Assembly: GCA_900540935.1 (NCBI GenBank)
Contig: UQHW01000007.1
Location: 1-64,000, forward strand
Length of the DNA: 64,000 bases
From: an uncultured Collinsella sp.
Lineage (GTDB): Bacteria > Actinomycetota > Coriobacteriia > Coriobacteriales > Coriobacteriaceae
Direction: 5' to 3'
Shown here: piece after piece, positions 7,427 through 16,070 of the stretch
Layout of the letters: each line of letters begins with the position of its first letter
Position numbering within the stretch: position 1 is the stretch's first letter
Position numbers and translations under genes: made by a program
The notes under the pieces: generated by a model
What the model was told of the DNA's origin: nothing
The model's input: the letters and a program-made list of their open reading frames with translations, nothing else
The model's database searches: none

Positions 7427-7896
7427 TAATGCCCAAATGAGCGTTTCTAATACTTTATATGCTGCCAGTAATTAAGTGCCATTTCAAAACCATGCCGGTT
7501 TACTACGTTGGATTGAGGGTGGCTGAGCACACCGAATTCGCCGCTCGTAAAACCGCAGGTAGATTGCCTGCCATTTTTGTGAAAATAGGCGTGAGGTCGA
7601 AAATCCGGGAATCGGCGTAGTAAATCGGTCTGTTTATGAAGCGACCAGCTGGGGCGAGCTACGCACGGTTCCGCAAATTGGCCCTAAGGTGTGCTGAGAG
7701 GCTCAGGCCCCCGGAAGCACCGCGGATCGCTTTGGTCTGGCCGACGGCATCTGGGGCGACATGCCGAGCCCCGGGAAGGAAAGCGGCGGGCTTGCCGTCA
7801 CCCGCGGGGCGCGCCCCGCGGGCTATTTCGGGCATCATGTGTCTCTTCGGCCTCATGCCCGTTCCACGCGCCGCAGAATATTTTCCAAAATTGTCC
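7427..7896. other. Gene-free stretch with palindromes between nuclease-like gene and tRNA-Ala
   Basis: The AT-rich first part is bounded by a 13-bp inverted repeat (7495-7507 CCGGTTTACTACG and 7616-7628 CGTAGTAAATCGG, one mismatch). A small open frame of 42 codons (7492-7620) lies inside, without an SD. The second part is very GC-rich and contains a perfect 22-bp palindrome at 7801-7822 (arm CCCGCGGGGCG). I compared it mentally with SRP RNA, RNase P RNA and tmRNA and found no match. Confidence 0.4.
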
Positions 7897-7925
7897 TTGC
7901 ATCGGCGGGGGAGTTCCCGTATAGT
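7897..7925 (+). promoter_or_regulatory. Promoter of tRNA-Ala
   Basis: TTGCAT (-35, 7897-7902), exactly 17 bases, TATAGT (-10, 7920-7925), 12 bases before the tRNA 5' end. Confidence 0.7.
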
Positions 7926-7937
7926 ACTTCTTCACAC

Positions 7938-8010
7938 GGGGGCGTAGCTCAGCTGGGAGAGCGCTTGACTGGCAGTCAAGAGGTCAGGGGTTCGATCCCC
8001 CTCGTCTCCA
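7938..8010 (+). tRNA. tRNA-Ala (GGC)
   Basis: Acceptor GGGGGCG/CGTCTCC (with G-U pairs), D arm GCTC..GAGC, anticodon stem CTTGA/TCAAG with loop CTGGCAG (anticodon GGC), T arm GGTTCGATCC, discriminator A. CCA is not fully encoded (CCC follows), unlike the other two tRNAs in the window. Confidence 0.93.
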
Positions 8011-8025
8011 CCCGAGCATTGAATG

Positions 8026-8054
8026 AGGCTCCAACGCAAGTTGGGGCCTTTTTT
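8026..8054 (+). terminator. Rho-independent terminator of tRNA-Ala
   Basis: GGCTCCAAC-GCAA-GTTGGGGCC followed by six T, ending 32 bases before the ABC-F start codon. Confidence 0.8.
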
Positions 8055-8085
8055 CATATTGGCACACAAGGTCAAAGGCGGCACC

Positions 8086-10119
8086 ATGATCCTCCTGGTC
8101 GACAAGATCGAAAAAAGCTTCGGCGCGCGCGTCCTCTTTAGCGGCGCGTCCTTTCAGATCAACCCCGGCGAGCGCTTCGCGCTCGTGGGCCCCAACGGAG
8201 CCGGCAAAACCACCATGCTCAAAATCATCATGGGCATCGACAGCCCCGACGCCGGCCAGGTCCAGTACGCAAAGGACTGCCAGGTAGGCTACCTGGAGCA
8301 GGAAACCAACCTGGAGCACAAGGACACCACCATCCTTGCCGAGGTCATGGCTGCCGCCAAGGAAATCCGCCGCATGGGCGAGCGCGCCAACGAGCTGCAG
8401 GCTCAAATCACCGAGCTCTCCGAGCAGGGCAAGGACGTCGATGCACTCCTCAACGAGTACGGCCAGGTCCAGGACCGCTTTGAGCACCTGGGCGGCTACG
8501 AACTCGAGAGCAACGCCCGCAAGATCTTGTCCGGCCTGGGCTTTAAGGTCACCGACTTTGAGCGCCCGTGCTCCGAGTTTTCGGGCGGCTGGCAGATGCG
8601 CATCGCGCTCGCCAAGCTCTTTCTGCGTCACCCCGACCTGCTGCTTCTGGACGAGCCCACCAACCACCTGGACCTCGAAAGCGTCCAGTGGCTGCGCGGC
8701 TTTATCGCGAACTACGACGGCGCCGTGCTTATCGTCAGCCACGACCGTGCCTTCATGGACGCCTGCGTCGACCACGTCGCCGCGCTCGAGAACCGCCGCG
8801 TGACCACCTACACCGGCAACTACAGCAGCTATCTTAAGCAGCGCGAGGACAACCTGGAACAGATGCGCGCCAAGCGTGCTGCCCAGGAGCGCGATATCGC
8901 CCACATGCAGGTCTTCGTCGACAAGTTCCGCTATAAGCCCACCAAGGCCGCTCAGGCCCAGGAGCGCATCCGCAAGATCGAGCAGATCAAAAAGGAGCTC
9001 GTCATCCTGCCCGAAGGCCACAAGCACATCGACTTTAAGTTCCCCGACCCACCGCGTTCGGGCGACATGGTCGTGGGCCTGGAGGGCGTGTCCAAGTCTT
9101 ACGGGAACAAGCACATTTACAGCGATATCGACCTCAAGCTCTACCGCGGCGAGCACGTGGCGCTCGTCGGCCCTAACGGCGCCGGCAAGTCCACCCTCAT
9201 GAAGATCCTCGCCGGCCTGGAGCCGCCCACCACCGGCACCCGCGATCTGGGCACCAACGTGGGTGTGGCCTACTATGCCCAGCACGCGCTCGAAGGAATG
9301 ACCGAGTCCAACACCGTCCTGCAAGAGATCGACACCGTCACGCCCAAGTGGACCGTGCCACAGCAGCGCAGCCTGCTGGGCGCCTTCCTGTTTAGCGACA
9401 ACGACGCAATCGAAAAGCAGGTCCGTGTCCTCTCCGGCGGCGAAAAGGCGCGCCTGGCGCTCGCCAAGATGCTTGTGGCCCCCGAGGCGCTCCTGTGCCT
9501 GGACGAGCCCACCAACCACCTGGACATCGACTCAGTAGACATGCTCGAGAACGCCCTGCAAAACTTCCCCGGCACCATCGTGCTGATCAGCCACGACGAG
9601 CATCTGGTGCGCGCCGTGGCCAACCGCGTCATCGACATCCGCGACGGCAAGGTCACGGTCTACGACGGCGACTACGACTACTACCTCTACAAGCGCGAGG
9701 ACCTCGCAGCCCGTGCCGCCGCCGAGGCGTCCACGGAGAGTGCTCCCGCCGCGGCCAAGCCCTCCAAAGCCAACGCCGCCCAGGCCGACACCCCCACCGC
9801 GGCGCCTAAGCCTGCCGAGGGCAAAAAGACCAAGGAGCAAAAGCGCGCCGAGGCCCAGGCCCGCGCTGCGCTCAACAAAAAGCTCAAGGGCGTGCGCAAC
9901 CAGCTCAAGAAGATTGAGGCGGAGCTCGACAAAAAGCGCGCCCGCTATGACGAGCTTATGGAATTGATGGCGAGCGAAGAGCTTTATGCCGATCAGGATA
10001 AGTTCAACGCCGCGCTGGGGGAATATAACGGCCTTAAGCAGGAGCTGCCCAAGCTCGAGGACGATTGGCTGGAGCTTTCCACCCAGATCGAAGAGGAGAC
10101 CGCGCGTGAACTCTCGTAA
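8086..10119 (+). CDS. ABC-F family ATPase
   Basis: Cytosolic twin-ABC protein of ~677 aa with no membrane segment; the family acts on ribosomes. First cassette: GPNGAGKTT (~35), FSGGW signature (~165), LLLLDEP (~186). The inter-domain arm and linker follow, and then the second cassette: GPNGAGKST (~362), LSGGEKARL (~449), LLCLDEP (~468). An Ala/Pro/Lys-rich hinge (~545-585) leads to a C-terminal coiled coil (~590-677), as in Uup and YdiF. The start at ATG 8086 (MILLVDKIEKSF) has AAAGGCGG upstream. The end overlaps the next small membrane gene by 14 bases. The subfamily (EttA, Uup or antibiotic-resistance type) cannot be fixed by eye; the C-terminal coil favours Uup/YdiF. Confidence 0.92.
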   Translation: MILLVDKIEKSFGARVLFSGASFQINPGERFALVGPNGAGKTTMLKIIMGIDSPDAGQVQYAKDCQVGYLEQETNLEHKDTTILAEVMAAAKEIRRMGERANELQAQITELSEQGKDVDALLNEYGQVQDRFEHLGGYELESNARKILSGLGFKVTDFERPCSEFSGGWQMRIALAKLFLRHPDLLLLDEPTNHLDLESVQWLRGFIANYDGAVLIVSHDRAFMDACVDHVAALENRRVTTYTGNYSSYLKQREDNLEQMRAKRAAQERDIAHMQVFVDKFRYKPTKAAQAQERIRKIEQIKKELVILPEGHKHIDFKFPDPPRSGDMVVGLEGVSKSYGNKHIYSDIDLKLYRGEHVALVGPNGAGKSTLMKILAGLEPPTTGTRDLGTNVGVAYYAQHALEGMTESNTVLQEIDTVTPKWTVPQQRSLLGAFLFSDNDAIEKQVRVLSGGEKARLALAKMLVAPEALLCLDEPTNHLDIDSVDMLENALQNFPGTIVLISHDEHLVRAVANRVIDIRDGKVTVYDGDYDYYLYKREDLAARAAAEASTESAPAAAKPSKANAAQADTPTAAPKPAEGKKTKEQKRAEAQARAALNKKLKGVRNQLKKIEAELDKKRARYDELMELMASEELYADQDKFNAALGEYNGLKQELPKLEDDWLELSTQIEEETARELS

Positions 10120-10402
10120 GGCCGCTGCCGTGGCGATGAGCATCATCGCCATCGCCTGTCGCATCTGCGGCATCTTTATGAGCGCGATGACCGTGCTGCT
10201 GTGCTTTAGCGGCCTCACCGCCAAGCTGCAGATCGTGGGCTTTGTCGTTGAGCTTTCGCGCGCGCTGCCGAGCGCCATCGCCGGCTACGGTGTCATCACA
10301 TCGCCCTTTGGCGGCGTGTTCCGCCTGGATTACGCCATCGTGGCCGTCATCCTGTTTGTGGCCGACTACCTGCTCACGCGCGCCTCGCGTCGCGTCCGCT
10401 AG
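10106..10402 (+). CDS. Small integral membrane protein, unknown function
   Basis: About 98 aa from a GTG at 10106, with GGAG seven bases upstream inside the end of the ABC-F gene; an ATG at 10136 is an alternative. Three hydrophobic segments (about 12-34, 40-58 and 72-90) end in a basic tail (RASRRVR). No family recognised. It is tightly placed between the ABC-F gene and the site-2 protease gene (10-base gap), so it is probably cotranscribed with both. Confidence 0.7.
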   Translation: MNSRKAAAVAMSIIAIACRICGIFMSAMTVLLCFSGLTAKLQIVGFVVELSRALPSAIAGYGVITSPFGGVFRLDYAIVAVILFVADYLLTRASRRVR

Positions 10403-10411
10403 GGGATCGAC

Positions 10412-11095
10412 ATGTCCAGCAGCTACTTCATGAACCTGCTCGCCAGCGCCGTTGCCGTCATCGTTGGCATCGTGATCCACGAGAGCGCACACGCCGCCGC
10501 GGCCTGGGCACTCGGCGACAAGACGGCCCGCTCGCGCGGCCGCGTCTCGCTCAACCCGCTCAACCACATCGACCCGTTTGGCACCATTCTCCTACCGCTG
10601 CTGATGCTTGCCGCCGGTGGCCCGGTGTTCGCCTTTGCCAAGCCCGTGCCCGTCTACCTCAACAACCTCAAGCACCCCAAGCGCGACGAGGTCCTGGTGA
10701 GCGCTGCCGGCCCCGCATCGAACATCGCGCTCGCGTGTCTCGCAGCCGCCCTCATGCACGCAGCGTATGTCAACCTCTATGCCAGCATGTCCTTTGCCGT
10801 GGCCTCCCACATCATGAACTTCGGCGCCACGTTCATCGTGGTCAACCTGTCCCTCGCGTTCTTTAACCTCATCCCGATCCCGCCGCTCGACGGCTCATCG
10901 ATCATCGTGCCGTTCCTTAAAGGTAAGGCGCTCGCCAACTACTATCGCCTGCAGCAATACGCCATGCCGATCCTTATCATCGTGCTGTACCTGCTGCCCA
11001 TGTGGACCGGCATCGACGTGATCGGCCGCTATTTCGACGTTACCGTGTATCCGCTTGCTGAGCAGCTGCTCAACTTCGCAATCGCCGGCATCTAA
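10412..11095 (+). CDS. Site-2 protease family (M50) zinc metalloprotease, membrane
   Basis: A 227-aa multi-spanning membrane protein. HESAH (~22-26) is the HExxH zinc motif and IPIPPLDGSSI (~152-162) supplies the third ligand, as in the short M50 rhomboid-like S2P group that lacks a PDZ domain. It would cleave substrates within the membrane; the substrate is unknown. It sits immediately before scpA-scpB, as short S2P homologues often do. GGGG eight bases before the ATG supports the start. Confidence 0.9.
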   Translation: MSSSYFMNLLASAVAVIVGIVIHESAHAAAAWALGDKTARSRGRVSLNPLNHIDPFGTILLPLLMLAAGGPVFAFAKPVPVYLNNLKHPKRDEVLVSAAGPASNIALACLAAALMHAAYVNLYASMSFAVASHIMNFGATFIVVNLSLAFFNLIPIPPLDGSSIIVPFLKGKALANYYRLQQYAMPILIIVLYLLPMWTGIDVIGRYFDVTVYPLAEQLLNFAIAGI

Positions 11096-11110
11096 GGTAA
11101 ACTTACAGGT

Positions 11111-11129
11111 CGACCGTGCAAAACGGTCG
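11111..11129 (+). other. Short hairpin in the leader of scpA
   Basis: CGACCGT/ACGGTCG with a 5-base loop, 50 bases before the scpA ribosome binding site. No T-run follows, so it is not a typical terminator; it may be an mRNA stabiliser or weak attenuator. Confidence 0.35.
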
Positions 11130-11179
11130 CAGTATGCATCCAAACCGCGCCGCGAAGGCGCCGTCAAAGGAGGTCGAAG

Positions 11180-11989
11180 ATGTCGTATCGCGTGTCGACG
11201 CAGGTCTACAGCGGACCGTTCGACCTGCTGCTGCAGCTGGTAACCCGCCAAAAAGTAGATATCGGCGCTATCTCCATTAGCGAGGTGGCCGAGCAATACC
11301 TTGCCGAGGTCGAGCGCATCGAGGCGCTGGACCTGGACGTGGCGAGCGACTTTTTGCTGGTCGCGGCAACCCTTTTGGACATTAAGGCCACCTCGCTGGT
11401 GCCGCAGGAGGCCCCCAGCAAATCCGTCGACGATGACGAGGACGATGAAGACCTCGAGGAGCTCAGCGCGCTCGATGGCGACGCCCTGCGCGAGGTCCTG
11501 ATTCAGCGCCTGATCGCCTACAAGCAGTTTAAGGGTGCGGCGACGGCCCTTGGCGCGCGCATGCAGGCCGAAAGCCGCATGCATCCGCGCGTGGCCGGCC
11601 CCGACCCCGAGTTTTTGGGCCTTATGCCCGACTACCTGGCTGGCATCACCCTGCGCGGCCTGGCCGTCATCTGCGCCGACCTGGACGGCAAGCGCCAGAC
11701 CTTCCTGCTGGAGGCCGAGCACGTGGCACCGCATCGCGTGCCGCTCGACCTGACGGTGGCCTCGGTCGACCGCTTTACCATGGCGCACCAAACCTGCACC
11801 TTTCGCGAGCTGTTGGACGGCGATGCCACCACCGAGCAGCTCGTCGTCACCTTCCTGGCCATGCTGGAGCTCGCCAAGCGCGGCTCGCTCACGCTGAGCC
11901 AAGACGAGATCTTTGGAACCATTCAAATCAACCGCGTCGAGGGCGCCGAGGCATACGTGCCCGGCGAGGACCCCGAGCTCACTGAATAG
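11180..11989 (+). CDS. scpA: Segregation and condensation protein A (kleisin)
   Basis: Kleisin subunit that bridges the SMC dimer and, with ScpB, drives chromosome condensation and segregation. The 269-aa protein begins YSGPFDLLLQLVTRQKVDI, the family N-terminal signature that binds the SMC neck. An acidic variable linker (~80-95, EDDEDLEE) follows, and the C-terminal winged-helix region contains TFLAMLELAK. AAAGGAGG upstream fixes the start. It is followed by scpB (11-base gap) and rluB, the usual order. Confidence 0.96.
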   Translation: MSYRVSTQVYSGPFDLLLQLVTRQKVDIGAISISEVAEQYLAEVERIEALDLDVASDFLLVAATLLDIKATSLVPQEAPSKSVDDDEDDEDLEELSALDGDALREVLIQRLIAYKQFKGAATALGARMQAESRMHPRVAGPDPEFLGLMPDYLAGITLRGLAVICADLDGKRQTFLLEAEHVAPHRVPLDLTVASVDRFTMAHQTCTFRELLDGDATTEQLVVTFLAMLELAKRGSLTLSQDEIFGTIQINRVEGAEAYVPGEDPELTE

Positions 11990-12000
11990 GAGCGGCAACC

Positions 12001-12720
12001 ATGTCAACCCTTTCCACGCTAGAGGCGAACAGCCTCAAAGGCGCCCTCGAGGCGCTGCTGCTGGTGTCGAGCGACCCCGTGAGCGCGCCCGCGCTGGCAG
12101 GTGCGCTGGACATCGCCCCGGGCGAGTGCGCGTCGCTTTTGGCCGAGCTCAAGGTTGAGTACGAGGAGGCCAACCGCGGCTTTCAGCTGCGCGAGGTCGC
12201 TGGCGGCTGGCGCCTGTTTACACACCCTGCCTACCACGACGTGGTCGAGGCCTACGTGCTGAGCTGGGACACGCAAAAGCTGTCGCAGGCGGCGCTCGAG
12301 ACCCTGGCTGTCATCGCTTACCACCAGCCCGTCACGCGCGAGGTGGTCAAGGGCATCCGCGGCGTCAACTCCGACGGCGTCATCGCGTCGCTCGTTGACA
12401 AGGGTCTGGTGCGCGAGCTCGGCCGCGACCCCCAGCGCGGACAGGCAATCATCTACGGCACGACCAACGCCTTTTTGGAGAAGTTCGGCCTGCGCTCTAC
12501 CCGCGACCTGCCCGATCTGGAGCAGTTTGCCCCCGACGAGCAGTCGCGCCAGTTTATCCGCGAGCGCCTGAGCGGCCGCAGCATTCAATCCACCCTCGAG
12601 GAGCAGGCCGAGGACCTGGACGAAGAGCGCGAACTGATCGATACCGATGTTGAGGATACCGATGGCGCAGATCTTCTGCCCACCGACGAGACCTCGGAGG
12701 ATATGCATGACGAGGACTAA
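12001..12720 (+). CDS. scpB: Segregation and condensation protein B
   Basis: Tandem winged-helix protein (239 aa) that dimerises and binds ScpA in the SMC condensin complex. Diagnostic segments: LKGALEALLLVSSDPV at the N terminus, QAALETLAVIAYHQPVTR (~96) and IRGVNSDGV. The C-terminal third is acidic and probably disordered. AGGAG lies eight bases before the ATG. The 3' end overlaps rluB by 14 bases, suggesting translational coupling. Confidence 0.96.
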   Translation: MSTLSTLEANSLKGALEALLLVSSDPVSAPALAGALDIAPGECASLLAELKVEYEEANRGFQLREVAGGWRLFTHPAYHDVVEAYVLSWDTQKLSQAALETLAVIAYHQPVTREVVKGIRGVNSDGVIASLVDKGLVRELGRDPQRGQAIIYGTTNAFLEKFGLRSTRDLPDLEQFAPDEQSRQFIRERLSGRSIQSTLEEQAEDLDEERELIDTDVEDTDGADLLPTDETSEDMHDED

Positions 12721-13681
12721 CGAAGCAGGGGAGACGCGCGCCGCAAGCGCCACGGACGCCGCAGCGCCCGCAGCCGGCGCCCAGCCCGTCTACCCGCACA
12801 CCATGCGTCTTCAGCGCTTATTGGCGCGCGCGGGCGTGGCGAGCCGCCGCGGCTCGGAGGACCTGATGACCGCCGGTCGCGTGACCGTCAACGGCCAGGT
12901 CGCGACCGAACTGGGCACCAAGGTCGATGTCGACCGCGACCATATCGAGGTCGACGGCATGCCCGTCAAGCTCAACCAGGGCGCCGTGTACCTGATGCTC
13001 TACAAACCGACCGGCCACCTCACCACCATGAGCGATCCGCAGGAGCGCCCTTGTGTGGCCGACCTGGTGCCGCGCGACCGCTTTCCGGGGCTCTTCCCGG
13101 TGGGTCGCCTGGACCGCGACACCACGGGCCTTCTGCTCTTTACCACCGACGGCGACCTTTCGCAGGATCTGCTGCACCCCAGCAAGCACGTCTACAAGAC
13201 CTATCAGGCACTGGTAGACGGCCGCCTGACCGATCGCGACTTGGAACCGCTGCGTCGCGGCATCGAGCTCGATGACGGTCTGTGCCAGCCGGCGATTTGC
13301 CGTGTCATCAGCGCGCGCGAGGCCGAGGCCGTGGCTCCGCAAGGCGTAAAGCCCGGCACCACTGCCGTAGAGGTCATCATCCGCGAGGGCCGCAAGAACC
13401 AGGTCAAGCGCATGCTGAGCAAGATTCACCATCCGGTAATCCGTCTGCATCGCTGCAACTTTGCCGGCCTGGAGCTCAAGGACGTGGCCAAGGGCTCGTG
13501 GCGCGAGCTCACCGACCGCGAGGTGCAGATCCTCAAAAGCGGTGGTATCCCACCCAAGCAGGCGAGCGCCAAGCGCAACGGCGGCAGGCCCCAAGACACG
13601 CCCGCCAGCCGCACGCGTCACCATGGCAGCCACGGCTCCGCGCCCAAGCGCAACACCTACCGCGAGCGCTACACTGGCTAG
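12707..13681 (+). CDS. rluB: 23S rRNA pseudouridine synthase, RluB/RsuA family
   Basis: Converts a specific uridine to pseudouridine in rRNA. N-terminal S4 RNA-binding domain (RLQRLLARAGVASRRGSE, ~35-90), then the catalytic domain with GRLDRDTTGLLL holding the nucleophilic Asp (~135) and VIIREGRKNQVKRM. The basic C-terminal tail is longer than usual. The start at 12707 (MTRTNEAG) is chosen because GGAGG lies six bases upstream within scpB. About 324 aa. The third gene of scpA-scpB-rluB is normally RluB; RsuA or RluE specificity is not excluded. Confidence 0.92.
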   Translation: MTRTNEAGETRAASATDAAAPAAGAQPVYPHTMRLQRLLARAGVASRRGSEDLMTAGRVTVNGQVATELGTKVDVDRDHIEVDGMPVKLNQGAVYLMLYKPTGHLTTMSDPQERPCVADLVPRDRFPGLFPVGRLDRDTTGLLLFTTDGDLSQDLLHPSKHVYKTYQALVDGRLTDRDLEPLRRGIELDDGLCQPAICRVISAREAEAVAPQGVKPGTTAVEVIIREGRKNQVKRMLSKIHHPVIRLHRCNFAGLELKDVAKGSWRELTDREVQILKSGGIPPKQASAKRNGGRPQDTPASRTRHHGSHGSAPKRNTYRERYTG

Positions 13682-13747
13682 GCAAACCGCCGCGCCCCAA
13701 CGCCCGCGCATCATACCAGCACGTCAACCACCGAAAGGAAGCATTAC

Positions 13748-14434
13748 ATGATCGTCGCCATCGACGGACCCGCCGGTTCCGGCAAATCCACCATCGCCAA
13801 GGAGATCGCCCGCCAGCTGGGCTTTAACAAGCTCGACACGGGCGCCATGTATCGCGCCGTCACCTTCGCCGCGCTCGACCGCGGCATCGACTTGGATAAC
13901 GAGGCGGCCATCGACGCCCTCGCCGAGCAGATCGAGATTCGCTTTACCAACGGCACCGGCGAGGACACGCGCCTGACCATCGACGGCCAAGACGCTTCGG
14001 CCGCCATCCGCACCCCGCAGGTCGACGCCAACGTGTCCAAGGTCTCGGCCTATCCGGGCGTGCGCGCCGCCATGCTCATCCACCAGCGCCGCGCAGCCGA
14101 GGACCGCGATATCGTGGCCGAGGGTCGCGACATCGGAACCGTCGTGTTCCCTAACGCGCAGGTCAAGGTCTTCCTAACCGCCGACCCGCGCGAGCGCGCC
14201 CGCCGCCGCGTGCTTCAGCGTCACCAAAACGATGCCCAGCCGCTCACGTCCGAGCAGCTCGAGGCTGAGGTCGACGAGACCCTCGACGCCCTTAAGCAGC
14301 GCGACAAGCTCGACAGTAGTCGCGAGGTCGCCCCGCTCGTGCCCGCCGAGGACGCCGTGCACGTCGACTCCACCGCCCACACCATCGACGAGGTCGTCTC
14401 GATAATCGAGGACCTTATCAACCAAAGGAGGTAG
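13748..14434 (+). CDS. cmk: Cytidylate kinase
   Basis: Phosphorylates CMP and dCMP to the diphosphates using ATP. P-loop DGPAGSGKST (~5-14), LDTGAMYRAVT (~33), EGRDIGTVVFP (~126) and RERARRR in the lid region are all present; 228 aa is full length. AAAGGAAG precedes the ATG. The stop is three bases before plsC, whose SD lies inside the cmk end, so the two are coupled. Confidence 0.97.
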   Translation: MIVAIDGPAGSGKSTIAKEIARQLGFNKLDTGAMYRAVTFAALDRGIDLDNEAAIDALAEQIEIRFTNGTGEDTRLTIDGQDASAAIRTPQVDANVSKVSAYPGVRAAMLIHQRRAAEDRDIVAEGRDIGTVVFPNAQVKVFLTADPRERARRRVLQRHQNDAQPLTSEQLEAEVDETLDALKQRDKLDSSREVAPLVPAEDAVHVDSTAHTIDEVVSIIEDLINQRR

Positions 14435-14437
14435 CCC

Positions 14438-15166
14438 ATGCGCCTGTTTCAGCAGACGCCCGAGGACTATTACAACGCCCCCTACGCCGAGTTTCCAGCG
14501 CTCATCCGCGGCACCGTCGTCGTAGTCATGGCCATCCTTTGGGCCTTCTCCAAGCTCATGTGGCGCTGGAAGGTCGAGGACGCCGATCTTCTGTTTGAGC
14601 GCCAGGAAGGCCGCGGCAGCGTGGTCATCTGCAACCACACCTCGATGGCCGAGCTCTTGGCCGTGGAGACGGCGCTGTTCTTTGGGGGGCGCCGCATTCG
14701 TCCCATCTTTAAGTCCGAGTTCGCCAAGAGCAAGATTGTGCGTTGGGCCTTTAGCCGCGTCGGCGGTATCCCCGTCGAGCGCGGTACCGCCGACATGAAG
14801 TGCCTGCGCGCCGCCCAGCATGCGCTGCAGCGCGGCGAGGACGTCCTGATCTTCCCCGAGGGCACGCGCATCCGCTCGCGCGAGATCAAGCCCGAGGTCC
14901 ACGGCGGCTTTGCGCTCATTGCCCAGATGGGCAAGGCGCCCGTCAACCCGCTCGCTATCTGCGGCTGGTCCGATATTACGCCTGCGGGCAAAAAGCTCAT
15001 GCGCCCTAAAAAGTGCTGGATCCGTGCCGGCAAGGCCATCTCGCTATCCGATGCACCGGCCGAGCTCAAGCGCAAGGAGCGCCTGGCATGGTTTGAGTCC
15101 GAGGCCATGAACCGCGTCTACGCTATGCGAGACGAGCTGTGCGCCGAGCATCCGGGCAGGTTCTAG
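14438..15166 (+). CDS. plsC: 1-acyl-sn-glycerol-3-phosphate acyltransferase family (PlsC-like)
   Basis: Acyltransferase expected to acylate lysophosphatidic acid at the membrane. One N-terminal hydrophobic segment (~25-42). Motif I reads NHTSMAE (~65-71), HX4E instead of the usual HX4D. Motif II lies in the FKSEFAK region, motif III is FPEGTR (~138-143), and the VNP segment is motif IV. 242 aa. AAAGGAGG supports the ATG at 14438. Cmk-PlsC-IspH neighbours are common; plsY and gpsA downstream complete the phosphatidic acid route. The Asp-to-Glu change could alter activity. Confidence 0.88.
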   Translation: MRLFQQTPEDYYNAPYAEFPALIRGTVVVVMAILWAFSKLMWRWKVEDADLLFERQEGRGSVVICNHTSMAELLAVETALFFGGRRIRPIFKSEFAKSKIVRWAFSRVGGIPVERGTADMKCLRAAQHALQRGEDVLIFPEGTRIRSREIKPEVHGGFALIAQMGKAPVNPLAICGWSDITPAGKKLMRPKKCWIRAGKAISLSDAPAELKRKERLAWFESEAMNRVYAMRDELCAEHPGRF

Positions 15167-15168
15167 CC

Positions 15169-16068
15169 ATGAGCGAGAACGTTACGAACACTGCCGCGAC
15201 CGCGTCCGACCAGGCAACAGCGCCTACCATCGAGATCGCAGCACACGCCGGCACTTGCTACGGCGTACAGCGTGCGCTCGATATGGCGCTGGCCGCCGCG
15301 CCGCAGGCAGGGGAGTGCACTCAGGTTCATACCTTGGGTCCGCTCATCCATAACCCCATCGTGGTACGCGAGCTCGCTGAGGCAGGCGTTGGCTTGGCCG
15401 AAACCCTGGATGACGCCGCAACCGGCACCGTGATCATCCGCGCCCACGGCGTGGTGCCGCAGGTAATCGATGCTGCCCGCAAGCGCGGCCTAAACGTGGT
15501 CGACGCCACCTGCCCCTACGTGAAGAAAGTCCATATGGCAGCCGAGCGCCTGGTGCGCGAGGGCTACCGCGTGGTGGTCGTAGGCGAGCCGGGTCACCCC
15601 GAGGTCGAGGGCATTCTTGGCCACGCCGGCAAAGATGCACAGGTCGTGAGCTGTGCCGCCGACGCCAATGCCTTGTCGCTCAAGGGCAAGGTAGGCCTCG
15701 TCGTGCAGACCACCCAGACCGCGCAGAACCTCGCCGAGGTCGTGGCAGCTATCACCCCGCGCGTGCAGGAGCTGCGTGTGATCAACACCATCTGCGCCGC
15801 CACGAGTGAGCGTCAACAGGCAGCAGCCGCACTTGCCAACCGCTGCGACTGCATGGTAGTCGTGGGCGGCAAGAACTCGGGCAACACCCGCCGCCTGGCG
15901 CAGATTTGCGCAGACGCCTGCGAGCGCACGTATCACATCGAGGAAACTTCCGAGCTCCAGGCCGCGTGGTTTACCGACGCTCACCACATCGGTATCACCG
16001 CCGGAGCCTCCACCCCGCAAGAACACATCGAACGCGCCGTCACGCGCATCAAGGAGCTTTGCTGCTAA
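15169..16068 (+). CDS. ispH: 4-hydroxy-3-methylbut-2-enyl diphosphate reductase
   Basis: Last enzyme of the MEP isoprenoid pathway; a [4Fe-4S] enzyme that makes IPP and DMAPP. The three cluster cysteines are visible: GTCYGV (~30), DATCPYV (~113) and NTICAATSERQ (~207). Substrate-binding His residues lie in LIHNP and RAHGV, and NSGNTRRL is present. The start at ATG 15169 is just after the plsC stop (15166); about 25 N-terminal residues precede the conserved core. 299 aa, full length, with no fused S1 domain. Confidence 0.96.
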   Translation: MSENVTNTAATASDQATAPTIEIAAHAGTCYGVQRALDMALAAAPQAGECTQVHTLGPLIHNPIVVRELAEAGVGLAETLDDAATGTVIIRAHGVVPQVIDAARKRGLNVVDATCPYVKKVHMAAERLVREGYRVVVVGEPGHPEVEGILGHAGKDAQVVSCAADANALSLKGKVGLVVQTTQTAQNLAEVVAAITPRVQELRVINTICAATSERQQAAAALANRCDCMVVVGGKNSGNTRRLAQICADACERTYHIEETSELQAAWFTDAHHIGITAGASTPQEHIERAVTRIKELCC

Positions 16069-16070
16069 CC

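Noticed and set aside
7640..7890. Possible structured RNA (SRP, RNase P or tmRNA)
   Set aside because: CCGGAAG and CCGGGAAGG occur, but the SRP AGCAG element, the RNase P GAGGAAAGTC core and tmRNA ends are absent.
7984..9519. Minus-strand open frame of 511 codons
   Set aside because: Antisense to the ABC-F gene and tRNA-Ala; Val/Leu/Gly/His-rich shadow.
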